Origin: Actinokineospora fastidiosa | GTDB taxonomy: Bacteria > Actinomycetota > Actinomycetes > Mycobacteriales > Pseudonocardiaceae | DNA length: 64,000 nucleotides | Direction: 5' to 3' | Assembly (NCBI RefSeq): GCF_014648415.1 | Contig: NZ_BMRB01000002.1 | Coordinates: 1,633,260-1,697,259 of the forward strand | In this document: piece after piece, positions 40,665 to 48,703 of the stretch | Position numbering within the stretch: position 1 is the first letter of the stretch | Layout of the letters: every line of letters begins with the position of its first letter | The notes under the pieces: model-generated | Database searches by the model: none | What the model was told of the DNA's origin: nothing | Seen by the model: the letters and a program-made list of their open reading frames with translations, nothing else | Position numbers and translations under genes: made by a program

Positions 40665-41252
40665 GTGATCACCGAGGTGGACGACGCGCTGTGCGTGCTC
40701 ATCGGCCGCGCCCTGCCCGAGGGCACGGCCGTGCGGCTGGACCCGCCGAAGCCCACCTGGCAGACCGAGCGCCCGTCCGCGGCGATCGATCTGTTCCTGT
40801 TCGGCCTGCACGACGACCCGCGCGGCCGCGAGTCGGGATGGGACGACATCCGCGACGAGCGCGGCGCGGTGCGCTCCCGCCGCGCCCCCGCCCGCCGCTG
40901 CGTGCTGTCCTACCTGGTCACCGCCCGCGCGGCGAAGGTCGGCGACGAGCACCGGCTGCTGGACCTGGCCCTGCGCGCGATCCTGTTCGCCGACGCCATC
41001 CCGCCGGACTGCTTCGAGTCCGACGCCGACGAGCCGGTGACCCTGGCGCTGTCCGGCGACGGCCCCGGCGACCTGTGGAGCAGCCTCGGCATGCCCGCCC
41101 GAGCCGCCTTCGTGTTCACGGCGTCGGCGGCCTACCTGCCCGCGTCCGACGAGGACATCGCCCCGCCCGCGGAGAAGCTGGCGTTGCGCTCCGGCCAGAA
41201 CGTGCCCGGCGCGCTGAGCCCCTCCGCGCCGAAACGGTGGGTGCGCGCATGA
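40665..41252 (+). CDS. Pvc16/DUF4255-like tail terminator protein
   Basis: A 195-residue protein: VITEVDDALCVLIGRALPEGTAVRLDPPKPTWQTERPSAAIDLFLFGLHDDPRGR, then RCVLSYLVTARAAKVGDEHRLLDLALRAIL. The pattern fits DUF4255 (Pvc16 N-terminal domain), whose members cap the distal end of the sheath–tube. It is divergent from the sheath operon. GTG 40665 has only a weak ribosome-binding site. Its end overlaps a 25-codon reading frame that looks like a copy of its own last codons. Confidence 0.87.
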   Translation: MITEVDDALCVLIGRALPEGTAVRLDPPKPTWQTERPSAAIDLFLFGLHDDPRGRESGWDDIRDERGAVRSRRAPARRCVLSYLVTARAAKVGDEHRLLDLALRAILFADAIPPDCFESDADEPVTLALSGDGPGDLWSSLGMPARAAFVFTASAAYLPASDEDIAPPAEKLALRSGQNVPGALSPSAPKRWVRA

Positions 41253-41326
41253 CATCCGCGGCGAAACAGGCACTGCGCCCGAGCCTGCCCGGTCCGCTCT
41301 CCCCGGAACGACGGGTGCGGGCATGA
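41249..41326 (+). CDS. 25-codon coupled mini-ORF from a tandem duplication (uncertain)
   Basis: ATG 41249 overlaps the Pvc16-like stop (ATGA), and the mini-ORF's TGA overlaps the PAAR-like start (ATGA). The product starts MTSAAKQALR and ends LSPERRVRA, echoing the Pvc16-like ending LSPSAPKRWVRA; the DNA after each stop also matches (GCATGAnnTnCGCGGC). It therefore looks like an imperfect tandem duplication of the gene junction rather than a functional peptide, though it would couple translation across the gap. Confidence 0.35.
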   Translation: MTSAAKQALRPSLPGPLSPERRVRA

Positions 41327-41718
41327 GCTTCGCGGCCAAGATGGGCGACAAGGTGGTCGGCACCGACACGCACGTCGTGCTGGTCCCCTCCCCCGGCGGT
41401 CCGGTCGCCACGCCGACGCCGTTGCCGTTCGCGGGCACCATCACCGGGGGGTGCAGCGCCGACGTGCTCATCGGCGGCCAGCCCGCAGCCGTGGTCGGCA
41501 GCACCGCGACCAACGCGCCGCCGCACATCGTCCCGCCGCCGTCGACGTTCCAGAATCCGCCGACCAATCAGGGCACGGTGGTCAAGGGCAGCTCGTCGGT
41601 CCTCATCAACAACAAGCCCGCCGCCCGCAACGGCGACAAGGTCAACACCTGCAACGACCCCGCCCCGGCCCCCACGGGCACGATCGTCGCCGCGGGCACG
41701 GTGATGATCGGCGGCTAG
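41323..41718 (+). CDS. PAAR-like spike tip protein
   Basis: A 131-residue PAAR-like protein: MSFAAKMGDKVVGTDTHVVLVPSPGGPVATPTPLPFAGTITGGCSADVLIGGQPAAVVGSTATNAPPH, then SSSVLINNKPAARNGDKVNTCNDP and GTVMIGG. The repeated sxxVxxggxPAA hairpins and the His/Cys ligands fit a metal-stabilised cone that caps the VgrG-like spike (Afp10-type). It is the last plus-strand gene of the injection locus. Its stop overlaps that of the convergent Nudix gene by four bases. Confidence 0.87.
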   Translation: MSFAAKMGDKVVGTDTHVVLVPSPGGPVATPTPLPFAGTITGGCSADVLIGGQPAAVVGSTATNAPPHIVPPPSTFQNPPTNQGTVVKGSSSVLINNKPAARNGDKVNTCNDPAPAPTGTIVAAGTVMIGG

Positions 41719-42428
41719 CGCCAGCCGCCGGTGCTCCGCAGGATCGGCGGGTGCAGCACGTCGGCGGTCCCCCTGCGGTACAGCGCGGCAGGCCTGCCGC
41801 CGTGCTTGGTCGTGTGGCCGCCGGTCGGGACCAGGAAGTCCGCCACGCCGGTGACCTTGCGGTGGAAGTTGCGCGGGTCGAGGGTCTCGCCCCACACGAT
41901 CTCGTAGACGTTGCGCAAGTCGGCGACGGTGAACTGCGGCGGGCAGAACGCCGTGGCCAGTGCCGAGTACTCCAGCCTGCTCCTGGCCCGCTCGACCCCG
42001 TCGGACAGGATGCGCTGGTGGTCGAAGGCCAGCGTGGCGCGTCGGGTGAGCACCTGGGACACCGGAACCCACCGGGCCGAGCGCGCGTCGCCGCCCGCCG
42101 TCGGCTCCGGCAGGTCGGGCACGATGGCCAGGTACGCCACGGCGATGACGCGGCGCCGCGGGTCGCGGTTCGGCGCGCCGTAGGTCCGCAGCTGCTCCAG
42201 GTGCAGGTTCTCCGGTCGCAGGCCGGTCTCCTCGGCCAGCTCGCGCCCGGCCGCCGTGTCGACGTCCTCCCGCTCCGAGGCCAGGAACCCGCCGGGTAGC
42301 GCCAACTTCCCCGCGTAGGGCTCGATCCCGCGCTCGACGAGCAGGACCTGCAGCCGCGCCGACCGCACCGTGAGGACGACCAGGTCGACGGCGACGGCAA
42401 CCGCGGGGATCTCCCAGTCGCTGGACAT
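41715..42428 (-). CDS. Nudix hydrolase with NrtR-like winged-helix end
   Basis: A 237-residue protein. The Nudix box is intact: GGFLASEREDVDTAAGRELAEETGL, in the ADP-ribose pyrophosphatase/NrtR branch (KLALPGGF before it). The C-terminal part (FTVADLRNVYEIVWGETLDPRNFHRKVTGVADFLVPTG) is the winged helix seen in NrtR-type regulators and related COG4111 proteins. It could therefore sense or hydrolyse ADP-ribose-type nucleotides and control NAD metabolism. It is divergent from the nucleosidase/WD40 unit. Given that unit's predicted nucleotide chemistry, a functional link is possible but unproven. Confidence 0.87.
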   Translation of the reverse strand: MSSDWEIPAVAVAVDLVVLTVRSARLQVLLVERGIEPYAGKLALPGGFLASEREDVDTAAGRELAEETGLRPENLHLEQLRTYGAPNRDPRRRVIAVAYLAIVPDLPEPTAGGDARSARWVPVSQVLTRRATLAFDHQRILSDGVERARSRLEYSALATAFCPPQFTVADLRNVYEIVWGETLDPRNFHRKVTGVADFLVPTGGHTTKHGGRPAALYRRGTADVLHPPILRSTGGWR

Positions 42429-42522
42429 GGCGCAAGCCTAGTTCATGTCACCCGGACGACAAGTGAAACGAATGAAGACCTCCCGACGAGACGACAGGTA
42501 CGAGGCGCCCGTAATCATCACC

Positions 42523-42552
42523 TTGACGAGAAGTGCCCGCCCGCCCTAGCGT
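42523..42552 (+). promoter_or_regulatory. Predicted promoter of the nucleosidase/WD40 unit
   Basis: TTGACG (42,523–42,528) and TAGCGT (42,547–42,552) are separated by 18 bases, matching the housekeeping-sigma pattern of actinobacteria (TTGACn–TAnnnT). The predicted start falls about 20 bases before the ATG at 42582, after a GGAG-type ribosome-binding site. Confidence 0.6.
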
Positions 42553-42581
42553 GACGCCGCGACCGGACCGAACGGAGTCCC

Positions 42582-43973
42582 ATGATCGTCATCCTCACCG
42601 CGCTCGACCTGGAGTGCGCGGCCGTCCGGGCGCACCTGACCGACCTGCGGGCGCACCACCACCCCGCGGGCACGGTGTTCGAGGTGGGCACGCTCGCGGG
42701 CAGGCCGGACTGCCCGGTCGCCCTCGCGGTCATCGGCATGGGCACCGTGAACGCCGCGGCGATCACCGAACGGGCGATCGCGGAGTTCCGCCCGGCGGCG
42801 GTGCTGTTCGTGGGCATCGCGGGCGGCCTGCGGCAGTGGATCGCGCTCGGCGACGTCGTGGTCGCCACCCGGGTGTACGCCTACCACGGCGGTCGGATCG
42901 ACGGCGAGGAGTTCCTCGCCCGCCCGCAGGCGTGGGACACCTCCCACCGCCTGGTCCAGCTGGCCAAGCTCGTCGACCGGCGCAAGGCGTGGCCGGGCGC
43001 GGACGCCACCTCGGCCGAGGTGCACTTCGAGCCGGTCGCGGCGGGCGAGGTCGTGCTCAACTCCTCGACCGCGCCGGAGCGCGAGCGGCTGCGCTCGCAC
43101 TACAACGACGCGGTCGCCGTCGAGATGGAGAGCTCCGGGGTCGCGCTGGCGGGCCACCTGCACGAGTCGACCCCCACGATCGCCGTCCGCGGCATCAGCG
43201 ACCTGGCGGAAGGCCACAAGGAGGCCGCCGACTCCGCCGGATGGCAGGACATCGCGGTGCGCAACGCCGCGGCGTTCGCGGCGGGCCTGGTCGCGGCCAT
43301 CGGCCCAACGGAGACGGCACGGCAGCGGACGGACGCCCCCGGTGGTCCGCTCGTCAGGACCACGCACAACACCGGCGGGAACAGCGTCGGCGACATCGTC
43401 TCCACCGGTCCGGTCACGATCGACCAGCGGATCCGGAACTTCGCGGGCGCCCGCCCGGTCACGACCGCGCTGGTGGCGGTGGCCCTCGCCGTCGTGCTCG
43501 GCCTGTCAGGCTGGGGCGCGTACCGGGTCGTGGCCGAGGTCGGCGGCCCCGCCACGACCGAGGGCGCCCCCACGACGCAGGCATCCGATCAAAGCACGCC
43601 GGAGAGGGCCGTCGCCGATTTCGCCGCCGCGCTCAACGCCAACGACGAGGCTGCCGCGGAGAGGCTCGTGTGCCCGGAGCGGTTCGACTGGCTGGAGACC
43701 AGGCTCGGGGTGGTGGACGAATACCGGTCCGGGACCGCAGAGGAGGGCGGCGTCAGCCTCGCAGGCGTCACCCTCACCGTCGTGGTCGTCTCCGTCGCCC
43801 CGGCCGACCGGCCGTTCACCGGCGGAAGCACCTACCAGGCCGAACTCGCCTGGACGCACGGCAACCTGCCGCAGGACCTGGACCCCGACCTCAGGCGGCG
43901 ACTGGAGAAGCCGGACGACTGGAACTCCGGCGTGCGCCGGGAGCCGGACGGCCGCTGGGTCATGTGCGGCTGA
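42582..43973 (+). CDS. Membrane-anchored nucleoside phosphorylase-fold protein with Gly/Asn motif
   Basis: A 463-residue protein. Residues 1–245 form a PNP_UDP/MTA-SAH nucleosidase domain: ILTALDLECAAVRAHL, VIGMGTVNAA, FVGIAGGL, ALGDVVVAT, and VEMESSGVALAGH with VRGISDLAEG, the nucleoside-binding MExxG and SD motifs. Near residue 262 is THNTGGNSVGDIVSTGPVTI, then a membrane helix (TTALVAVALAVVLGLSGWG) and an outside NTF2-like tail. The same motif-plus-helix occurs in the WD40 protein encoded next. PNP_UDP domains are known effector domains of NLR-like systems. A housekeeping nucleosidase would not need this anchor. Confidence 0.85.
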   Translation: MIVILTALDLECAAVRAHLTDLRAHHHPAGTVFEVGTLAGRPDCPVALAVIGMGTVNAAAITERAIAEFRPAAVLFVGIAGGLRQWIALGDVVVATRVYAYHGGRIDGEEFLARPQAWDTSHRLVQLAKLVDRRKAWPGADATSAEVHFEPVAAGEVVLNSSTAPERERLRSHYNDAVAVEMESSGVALAGHLHESTPTIAVRGISDLAEGHKEAADSAGWQDIAVRNAAAFAAGLVAAIGPTETARQRTDAPGGPLVRTTHNTGGNSVGDIVSTGPVTIDQRIRNFAGARPVTTALVAVALAVVLGLSGWGAYRVVAEVGGPATTEGAPTTQASDQSTPERAVADFAAALNANDEAAAERLVCPERFDWLETRLGVVDEYRSGTAEEGGVSLAGVTLTVVVVSVAPADRPFTGGSTYQAELAWTHGNLPQDLDPDLRRRLEKPDDWNSGVRREPDGRWVMCG

Positions 43974-44017
43974 TCCACCCCGTTCCGAAACCAATTCACC
44001 CCGAGATTGGGACTCGC

Positions 44018-45424
44018 ATGGACATGGAAACGGTAGTCGCCTTGCTGGCCGAGAGACCGGCCTCCGGCCCCGCGGTCCGGATCAGGGCGGTGGTCGCCGC
44101 GCGGCTCGGCGCCCACCCGGTGATCGAGCGGCTCCAGGCCGAGGCCGACAACGCGGCCGTGACACCGTCCACCCGGGACGAGGCCGCACGGGTGCTGCGG
44201 GCGGTGGCCGAGCAGGATCAGCACTTCGCGCGGGAGGTGCTCGCCCCCGTGCCGCCCGCTGGCCGCGTCGTGCACAACGTGGGCGGGAACCACATCGGGG
44301 ACATCGTCGCGGGCGGCCCGGTCACGATCACCCAGCGCATCAGCAACTACGCGTCCGCACATCCCGCCCGGTTCGCCGCGATGGCCGTCGCCGCGGTGCT
44401 GGTGCTGGGTTCGGCGACGGTCGGCGGCATCGACCTCATCGGCCGGGCCACCGCGGACGAACCCGCGGCCTCGGACACGGCGCCCACCCGATCCAGCGTG
44501 CCGCGGACGATCAGCCCGACGATGGCGAAGACGTTCACCGTTCAGGGCGGCCTGGACGCGCTGGCGTTCAGCCCGGACGGCAAGCAACTCGCGGTCGGCG
44601 TCTACAGGGCGAGCGGGTCGGACGTGCCGGGTGTGGTGGTTCACTCGGTGGAGAGCGGCGCCGTCACCGCGACCCTGATGACCGAGGGCGGCGGTTCCTG
44701 GATCTCCTACGGCGCGGACGGCTCGTCGCTCGCGGTGAGCGGGAACGGCGGTGCGGGAGTATGGGCGGCCACCGGGAACCTGACCACGCGGCTGCTGGAC
44801 GGCGCCACCACGGGCGGCACGGTGGCGAGCGCGTTCGTGCCGGGCGGCTCGACCGTCGCCACCCTCCGCGTCGGCGACGGCAGCTGCGCGCTGGAGTTCT
44901 GGGACGCGACGACCGGTTCGCGCGCGTCCACTCTGGACACCGGGGCCGAGGACTGCGCGGACCTGGCCGTCGACCCGGGCGGCAGCCTGATGGCCACCTT
45001 CGGCGGGGGATACGAGGTTGACATCTGGGATCTGCGCAGCCAGCGCGCGGTAGGCGGGTTCACGACCGACGGCGTCACGGCGCTGGCCTTCAGCCCCACC
45101 GCCCAGTTCGTCGCCACCGCGGGCGAGGAGGCCGTGGCCCTCTGGGCGCAGTCCTCCTGGCAGAAGGTCGCCGACCTGCGCGGGCACCGGGCGCTCATCA
45201 CGTCGCTGGCCTTCAGCCCGGACGGGAACCTCCTCGCCACCGGCAGCAAGGACGGGACGGTGCGCGTCTGGGATCTGGTCACCCGGGAGTCGATCGCGAC
45301 GCTGCCCGGGCACGACGAGGACGACGACGGGGTCATGGCGGTCGCGTTCAGCCCGGTCGAACCGCTCCTCGCCACCGCCGACGGCGACGGCGTCGTCCGG
45401 ATCTGGTCGGTGCCGACCGGCTGA
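44018..45424 (+). CDS. Membrane-anchored WD40 protein with N-terminal helical domain and shared motif
   Basis: A 468-residue protein. An N-terminal helical domain of about 80 residues (METVVALLAERPASGPAVRIRAVVAARLG) is followed by VHNVGGNHIGDIVAGGPVTI (about 85–105), nearly the same as in the nucleosidase-like partner. A membrane helix (AAMAVAAVLVLGSATVGGI) and a seven-blade WD40 propeller follow; blades include GGLDALAFSPDGKQLAVGV, HRALITSLAFSPDGNLLATGSKDGTVRVWDL and ATADGDGVVRIWSV. The gene starts 44 bases after its partner and is surely co-transcribed. The propeller would face the side opposite the helical domain and could sense a ligand. The stop abuts the convergent gene with no gap. Confidence 0.85.
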   Translation: MDMETVVALLAERPASGPAVRIRAVVAARLGAHPVIERLQAEADNAAVTPSTRDEAARVLRAVAEQDQHFAREVLAPVPPAGRVVHNVGGNHIGDIVAGGPVTITQRISNYASAHPARFAAMAVAAVLVLGSATVGGIDLIGRATADEPAASDTAPTRSSVPRTISPTMAKTFTVQGGLDALAFSPDGKQLAVGVYRASGSDVPGVVVHSVESGAVTATLMTEGGGSWISYGADGSSLAVSGNGGAGVWAATGNLTTRLLDGATTGGTVASAFVPGGSTVATLRVGDGSCALEFWDATTGSRASTLDTGAEDCADLAVDPGGSLMATFGGGYEVDIWDLRSQRAVGGFTTDGVTALAFSPTAQFVATAGEEAVALWAQSSWQKVADLRGHRALITSLAFSPDGNLLATGSKDGTVRVWDLVTRESIATLPGHDEDDDGVMAVAFSPVEPLLATADGDGVVRIWSVPTG

Positions 45425-45919
45425 TCACGAGGCCACCAGGCGGTCGGGGGCCACCGGGACGGCGGCGAGGACGACCATGCCGATGGCCGACACCTCCTGG
45501 TCGTGGCGCTGCATCCACGCGCGGGCGCCGTCCCACGCCGGGCGGCCGCCGTCGGTGCGGGGGCGGGCGGAGACGGCGAGCCGGTAGCGCAGGGTGCCCG
45601 CGACCGAGACGGCGGCGCGGGCGAAGTCGACCACGCACAGGCCCGCCGACACGGCGGTGTCGGGCACGCGGAAGGAGCGGGTCGTCTGGGTGAAGCGGTG
45701 GCCTGCGCCCGCGGTGATCCTGGGCCGGGGGCCGCTGACGCCGCCGACGCGCACGCCCGTCCCGAGTTCGCGCACGGCGGCCAGGCAGGGCGCGCGGTCC
45801 GGGCCCGCGACGGCCACCTCGCCGTCGAGGCTCAGCACGATCCGGACCTCCACGTGTCCTATGTCGACGGACGTGCTGGCCACCGGAGCGCGCGGCAGCC
45901 GGTACCGGAACCCGACCAT
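45425..45919 (-). CDS. Hypothetical protein
   Basis: A 164-residue, mostly beta-strand protein that I do not recognise. It begins MVGFRYRLPRAPVASTSVDIGHVEVRIVLSLDGEVAVAG, has a central RITAGAGHRFTQTTRSFRVPDTAVSAGLCVVDFARAAVSVAG, and ends SAIGMVVLAAVPVAPDRLVAS. Third-position GC bias supports coding. No signal peptide or clear catalytic motif is visible. It is convergent with the WD40 gene (stops adjacent) and divergent from the ACT–GNAT gene. Confidence 0.65.
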   Translation of the reverse strand: MVGFRYRLPRAPVASTSVDIGHVEVRIVLSLDGEVAVAGPDRAPCLAAVRELGTGVRVGGVSGPRPRITAGAGHRFTQTTRSFRVPDTAVSAGLCVVDFARAAVSVAGTLRYRLAVSARPRTDGGRPAWDGARAWMQRHDQEVSAIGMVVLAAVPVAPDRLVAS

Positions 45920-46051
45920 GCCCCGACGGTAGGAACCGGGAGGGCCGAGGGGGAGGTCCCATCGGGCAGCCGTAGGTGCGAACCCGGTCACATCACAGAA
46001 CGGAAACCCGCACGCCCCCGGCAGGCAATACCGGGCGGGCAGGCTGCTGGC

Positions 46052-47077
46052 ATGGACACACCCACCACCTGGCGGCTGCGGGTGAGCCTCGACGACCGCC
46101 CCGGCGCGCTGGCGCGGGTCACCACCCGGCTGGCCGCGCGCGACTGCAACGTCCTGAGCCTGTCGGTGCTGCCGGTGCCCGGCGGCGTGGTGGACGAGAT
46201 CGTGGTCAGCACCCCGCCCGGCCTGGCCCCGGCGGCGCTGATCGGCGACATCCGCGCCGAGGGCGGCCGGTGCGTGGGCATCACCCGCGCCGACGTGCGG
46301 CACCTCGTCGACCGCACCACCGCCGCCCTGCGCGCGACCGCGAGCGCCCTGCGCGACCCGCAGACCACCGCCGAGGCGGTGCGGGTCCTGCTGGGCGCGG
46401 ACGCGGTCGGGACCGGCTCGCTGGGCGACCACGGGTGCGCCGTCGTCCGGCTCCCCGACGGGACCGAGCTGGCCGCGCGGCGCGGCTGGGCGCCGTTCAC
46501 CGAGGTCGAGCTGGCCCGCGCGGGCGCGTTCGCCGAGGTGCTGGCCGCCGCCGGGGCCGTGCCCGGACCGTCCGCGGTCATCACGAGGACCGGCGCGGGC
46601 GTCGTGCTGCGCGAGGGCAGGGCCGACGACGCCGACGCCGTCACCGAGCTGCACGCGCGCTGCTCGACGCAGACCCTCTTCGCCCGCTATCACGCGGGCG
46701 TCCGCACGCTCCCGCGCCGCTGGCTGCACCGGCTGCTCCAGCCGCCGCGCGGGCGCACCCTGCTGGCGATGGCGGGCACGAGCGTGATCGGCATGGCGCA
46801 GGTGATCAGGACGACCGACCCGGCCGAGGCGGAGGTGTCCGTGCTCGTCGAGGACGCGTGGCAGCGCCAGGGCGTGGGCTCGGCGATGATCACCCGCCTG
46901 GGCGCGATCGCCAGGGCGGCCGGGCACACACGGCTGGTGGCCTGGTGCCTGCCGTCGGAGTCGGGGTTCGAGCGGGCGGCGGCCGCGGCCGGGCTGCCGA
47001 TGTCCGTGCGCACCGAGGACGGCCTGGCGCGCATCGAGCTGACCGTCGCCCGGGTGACCCGCGCCACTACCCGGTAG
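46052..47077 (+). CDS. ACT-domain/GNAT fusion protein
   Basis: A 341-residue protein. The N-terminal ACT domain reads WRLRVSLDDRPGALARVTTRLAARDCNVLSLSVLPVPGGVVDEIVVS, a small-molecule sensor often for amino acids. The C-terminal GNAT domain (about 190–330) reads VVLREGRADDADAVTELHARCS, then AEVSVLVEDAWQRQGVGSAMITRLGAIARAAG with the acetyl-CoA loop QRQGVG. The architecture suggests amino-acid-regulated protein or metabolite acetylation, as in actinobacterial ACT–GNAT acetyltransferases. It is followed 47 bases later by the GabD2-like gene in the same direction. Confidence 0.87.
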   Translation: MDTPTTWRLRVSLDDRPGALARVTTRLAARDCNVLSLSVLPVPGGVVDEIVVSTPPGLAPAALIGDIRAEGGRCVGITRADVRHLVDRTTAALRATASALRDPQTTAEAVRVLLGADAVGTGSLGDHGCAVVRLPDGTELAARRGWAPFTEVELARAGAFAEVLAAAGAVPGPSAVITRTGAGVVLREGRADDADAVTELHARCSTQTLFARYHAGVRTLPRRWLHRLLQPPRGRTLLAMAGTSVIGMAQVIRTTDPAEAEVSVLVEDAWQRQGVGSAMITRLGAIARAAGHTRLVAWCLPSESGFERAAAAAGLPMSVRTEDGLARIELTVARVTRATTR

Positions 47078-47080
47078 CTA

Positions 47081-47094
47081 TTACTCGGAAGTAA
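47081..47094. promoter_or_regulatory. Inverted repeat upstream of the GabD2-like gene
   Basis: TTACTCGGAAGTAA is a 5+5-bp inverted repeat with a 4-base spacer, located about 30 bases before the ATG at 47125. It is AT-rich against its surroundings and well placed for a repressor, probably of TetR type, or as part of the promoter. Confidence 0.5.
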
Positions 47095-47124
47095 CATGGT
47101 GGCCCCGAGCGAAGGAGCCGCCCC

Positions 47125-48702
47125 ATGACCGCTACCGCCGCCTCCGTTGGCGCCGTCGCAGGCGCGCCGTCGGCCGAACGGGCCGCCGAGCTGGTCGGTC
47201 GGGCGGTCGGCGGGACGGCGCCCACCACGGTGGCGATGACCGCGCCGTTCACCGGGGAGCCGATCGCGGCGCTGCCGCAGATCGACGACCCGGACGTGCG
47301 GCAGGCGTTCGCCCGGGCCCGGGCGGCCCAGCGGGAGTGGGCGGCCCGGCCGGTAGCGGAGCGGGCGAAGGTCATGATGCGCCTGCACGACCTCGTGCTG
47401 GCCCGCCAGGACGAGGCGCTGGACCTGATGCAGGTGGAGACGGGCAAGTCGCGTCTGGACGCCTACGACGAGATCGCCGTGACGGCCATGACGGCCGCCT
47501 ACTACGGCCGCAAGGCGCCCAGGCTGCTCGCGCCCAAGCGCAAGGCGGGCGCGCTGCCGGTGTTCACCCGCACCACCGAGGTCCGCCACCCCAAGGGCGT
47601 CGTGGCCATGATCTCGCCGTGGAACTACCCGCTCGCGCTCACCGGCATGGACGCCATCCCGGCGCTCGTCGCGGGCAACGCGCTGGTGCAGAAGCCGGAC
47701 AACCAGACGGCGCTGACCGCGCTGTGGCTGCACGAGCTGGCCTCCGACGCCGGCCTGCCCGACCACGTCTGGCAGATCGTCCTCGGCCGCGGCTCCAAGA
47801 TCGGCTCCGCGCTCATCGAGGAGGCCGACTACCTCGGCTTCACCGGGTCCACCGAGACCGGTCGCGGCCTGGCCGCCCAGGCGGCGGCGCTGCTGACGAG
47901 CTACTCCATGGAGCTGGGCGGCAAGAACCCGATGGTCGTGCTGCCCGACGCCGACATCGACCGCACGGCGACGGGCGCGGTCACCGCGTGCTTCTCCTCG
48001 GCCGGACAGCTGTGCGTGTCGGTCGAGCGGATCTACGTGCACGAGAGCATCCGGGCGTCGTTCGTGCAGGCGTTCGTCGACCGCACCAAGGCGCTCAAGC
48101 TCGGCGCTGGCCTGGACTACAGCTCCGACATGGGATCGCTGACCTCCGCCGAGCAGCTGGCGACGATCAGCGCGCACGTCGAGGACGCCCGGGCGAAGGG
48201 CGCCACCGTCCTGGCGGGCGGCAAGGCGCGCCCGGACCTCGGCCCGCTGTTCTACGAGCCGACGATCCTCACCGGCGTGCGCGAGGGCATGACCCTGCAC
48301 AAGGAGGAGACGTTCGGCCCCGTCGTCTCGGTCTACGGCTACACCGATGTGGACGACGCCATCGCCCGCGCCAACGACACCCGTTACGGGCTCAACGCCA
48401 GCGTATGGACGCGCGACCGCCGAATGGGTGAGCGCGTCGCCGCGAACATTCACGCGGGCACCGTGAACGTGAACGACGGCTTCGGCGCCGCGTTCGGCAG
48501 CCTCGACGCGCCGATGGGCGGAATGGGTGACAGCGGCGTCGGCAGGCGCAACGGCGTCGAGGGTCTGCTGAAATACACCGAGGTCCAGACGATCGCCGCC
48601 CAGCGGGTCGTCCCGCTGCGCCCGACGCGGGCCGTGCCGTCCGCGCTCTGGACCAAGGGCCTCACGCTCGGACTGAAAGCCCTCAAGCGTCTGCCCCGTT
48701 AA
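47125..48702 (+). CDS. gabD2: Succinate-semialdehyde dehydrogenase-like aldehyde dehydrogenase
   Basis: A 525-residue NAD(P)-dependent aldehyde dehydrogenase. Motifs: MISPWNYPLALTGMDAIPALVAGNALVQKPDNQTAL (cofactor), YLGFTGSTETGR, MELGGKNPMVVLPDAD (catalytic Glu), and SSAGQLCVSVERIYVHE with the nucleophilic Cys. The specific sequence and the long N-terminus match the actinobacterial GabD2 type (Rv1731-like), which oxidises succinic semialdehyde to succinate in the GABA shunt or a 2-oxoglutarate bypass. The exact substrate is inferred. An AGGAG-like site (GAAGGAGCC) precedes the ATG. Confidence 0.87.
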   Translation: MTATAASVGAVAGAPSAERAAELVGRAVGGTAPTTVAMTAPFTGEPIAALPQIDDPDVRQAFARARAAQREWAARPVAERAKVMMRLHDLVLARQDEALDLMQVETGKSRLDAYDEIAVTAMTAAYYGRKAPRLLAPKRKAGALPVFTRTTEVRHPKGVVAMISPWNYPLALTGMDAIPALVAGNALVQKPDNQTALTALWLHELASDAGLPDHVWQIVLGRGSKIGSALIEEADYLGFTGSTETGRGLAAQAAALLTSYSMELGGKNPMVVLPDADIDRTATGAVTACFSSAGQLCVSVERIYVHESIRASFVQAFVDRTKALKLGAGLDYSSDMGSLTSAEQLATISAHVEDARAKGATVLAGGKARPDLGPLFYEPTILTGVREGMTLHKEETFGPVVSVYGYTDVDDAIARANDTRYGLNASVWTRDRRMGERVAANIHAGTVNVNDGFGAAFGSLDAPMGGMGDSGVGRRNGVEGLLKYTEVQTIAAQRVVPLRPTRAVPSALWTKGLTLGLKALKRLPR

Positions 48703-48703
48703 C

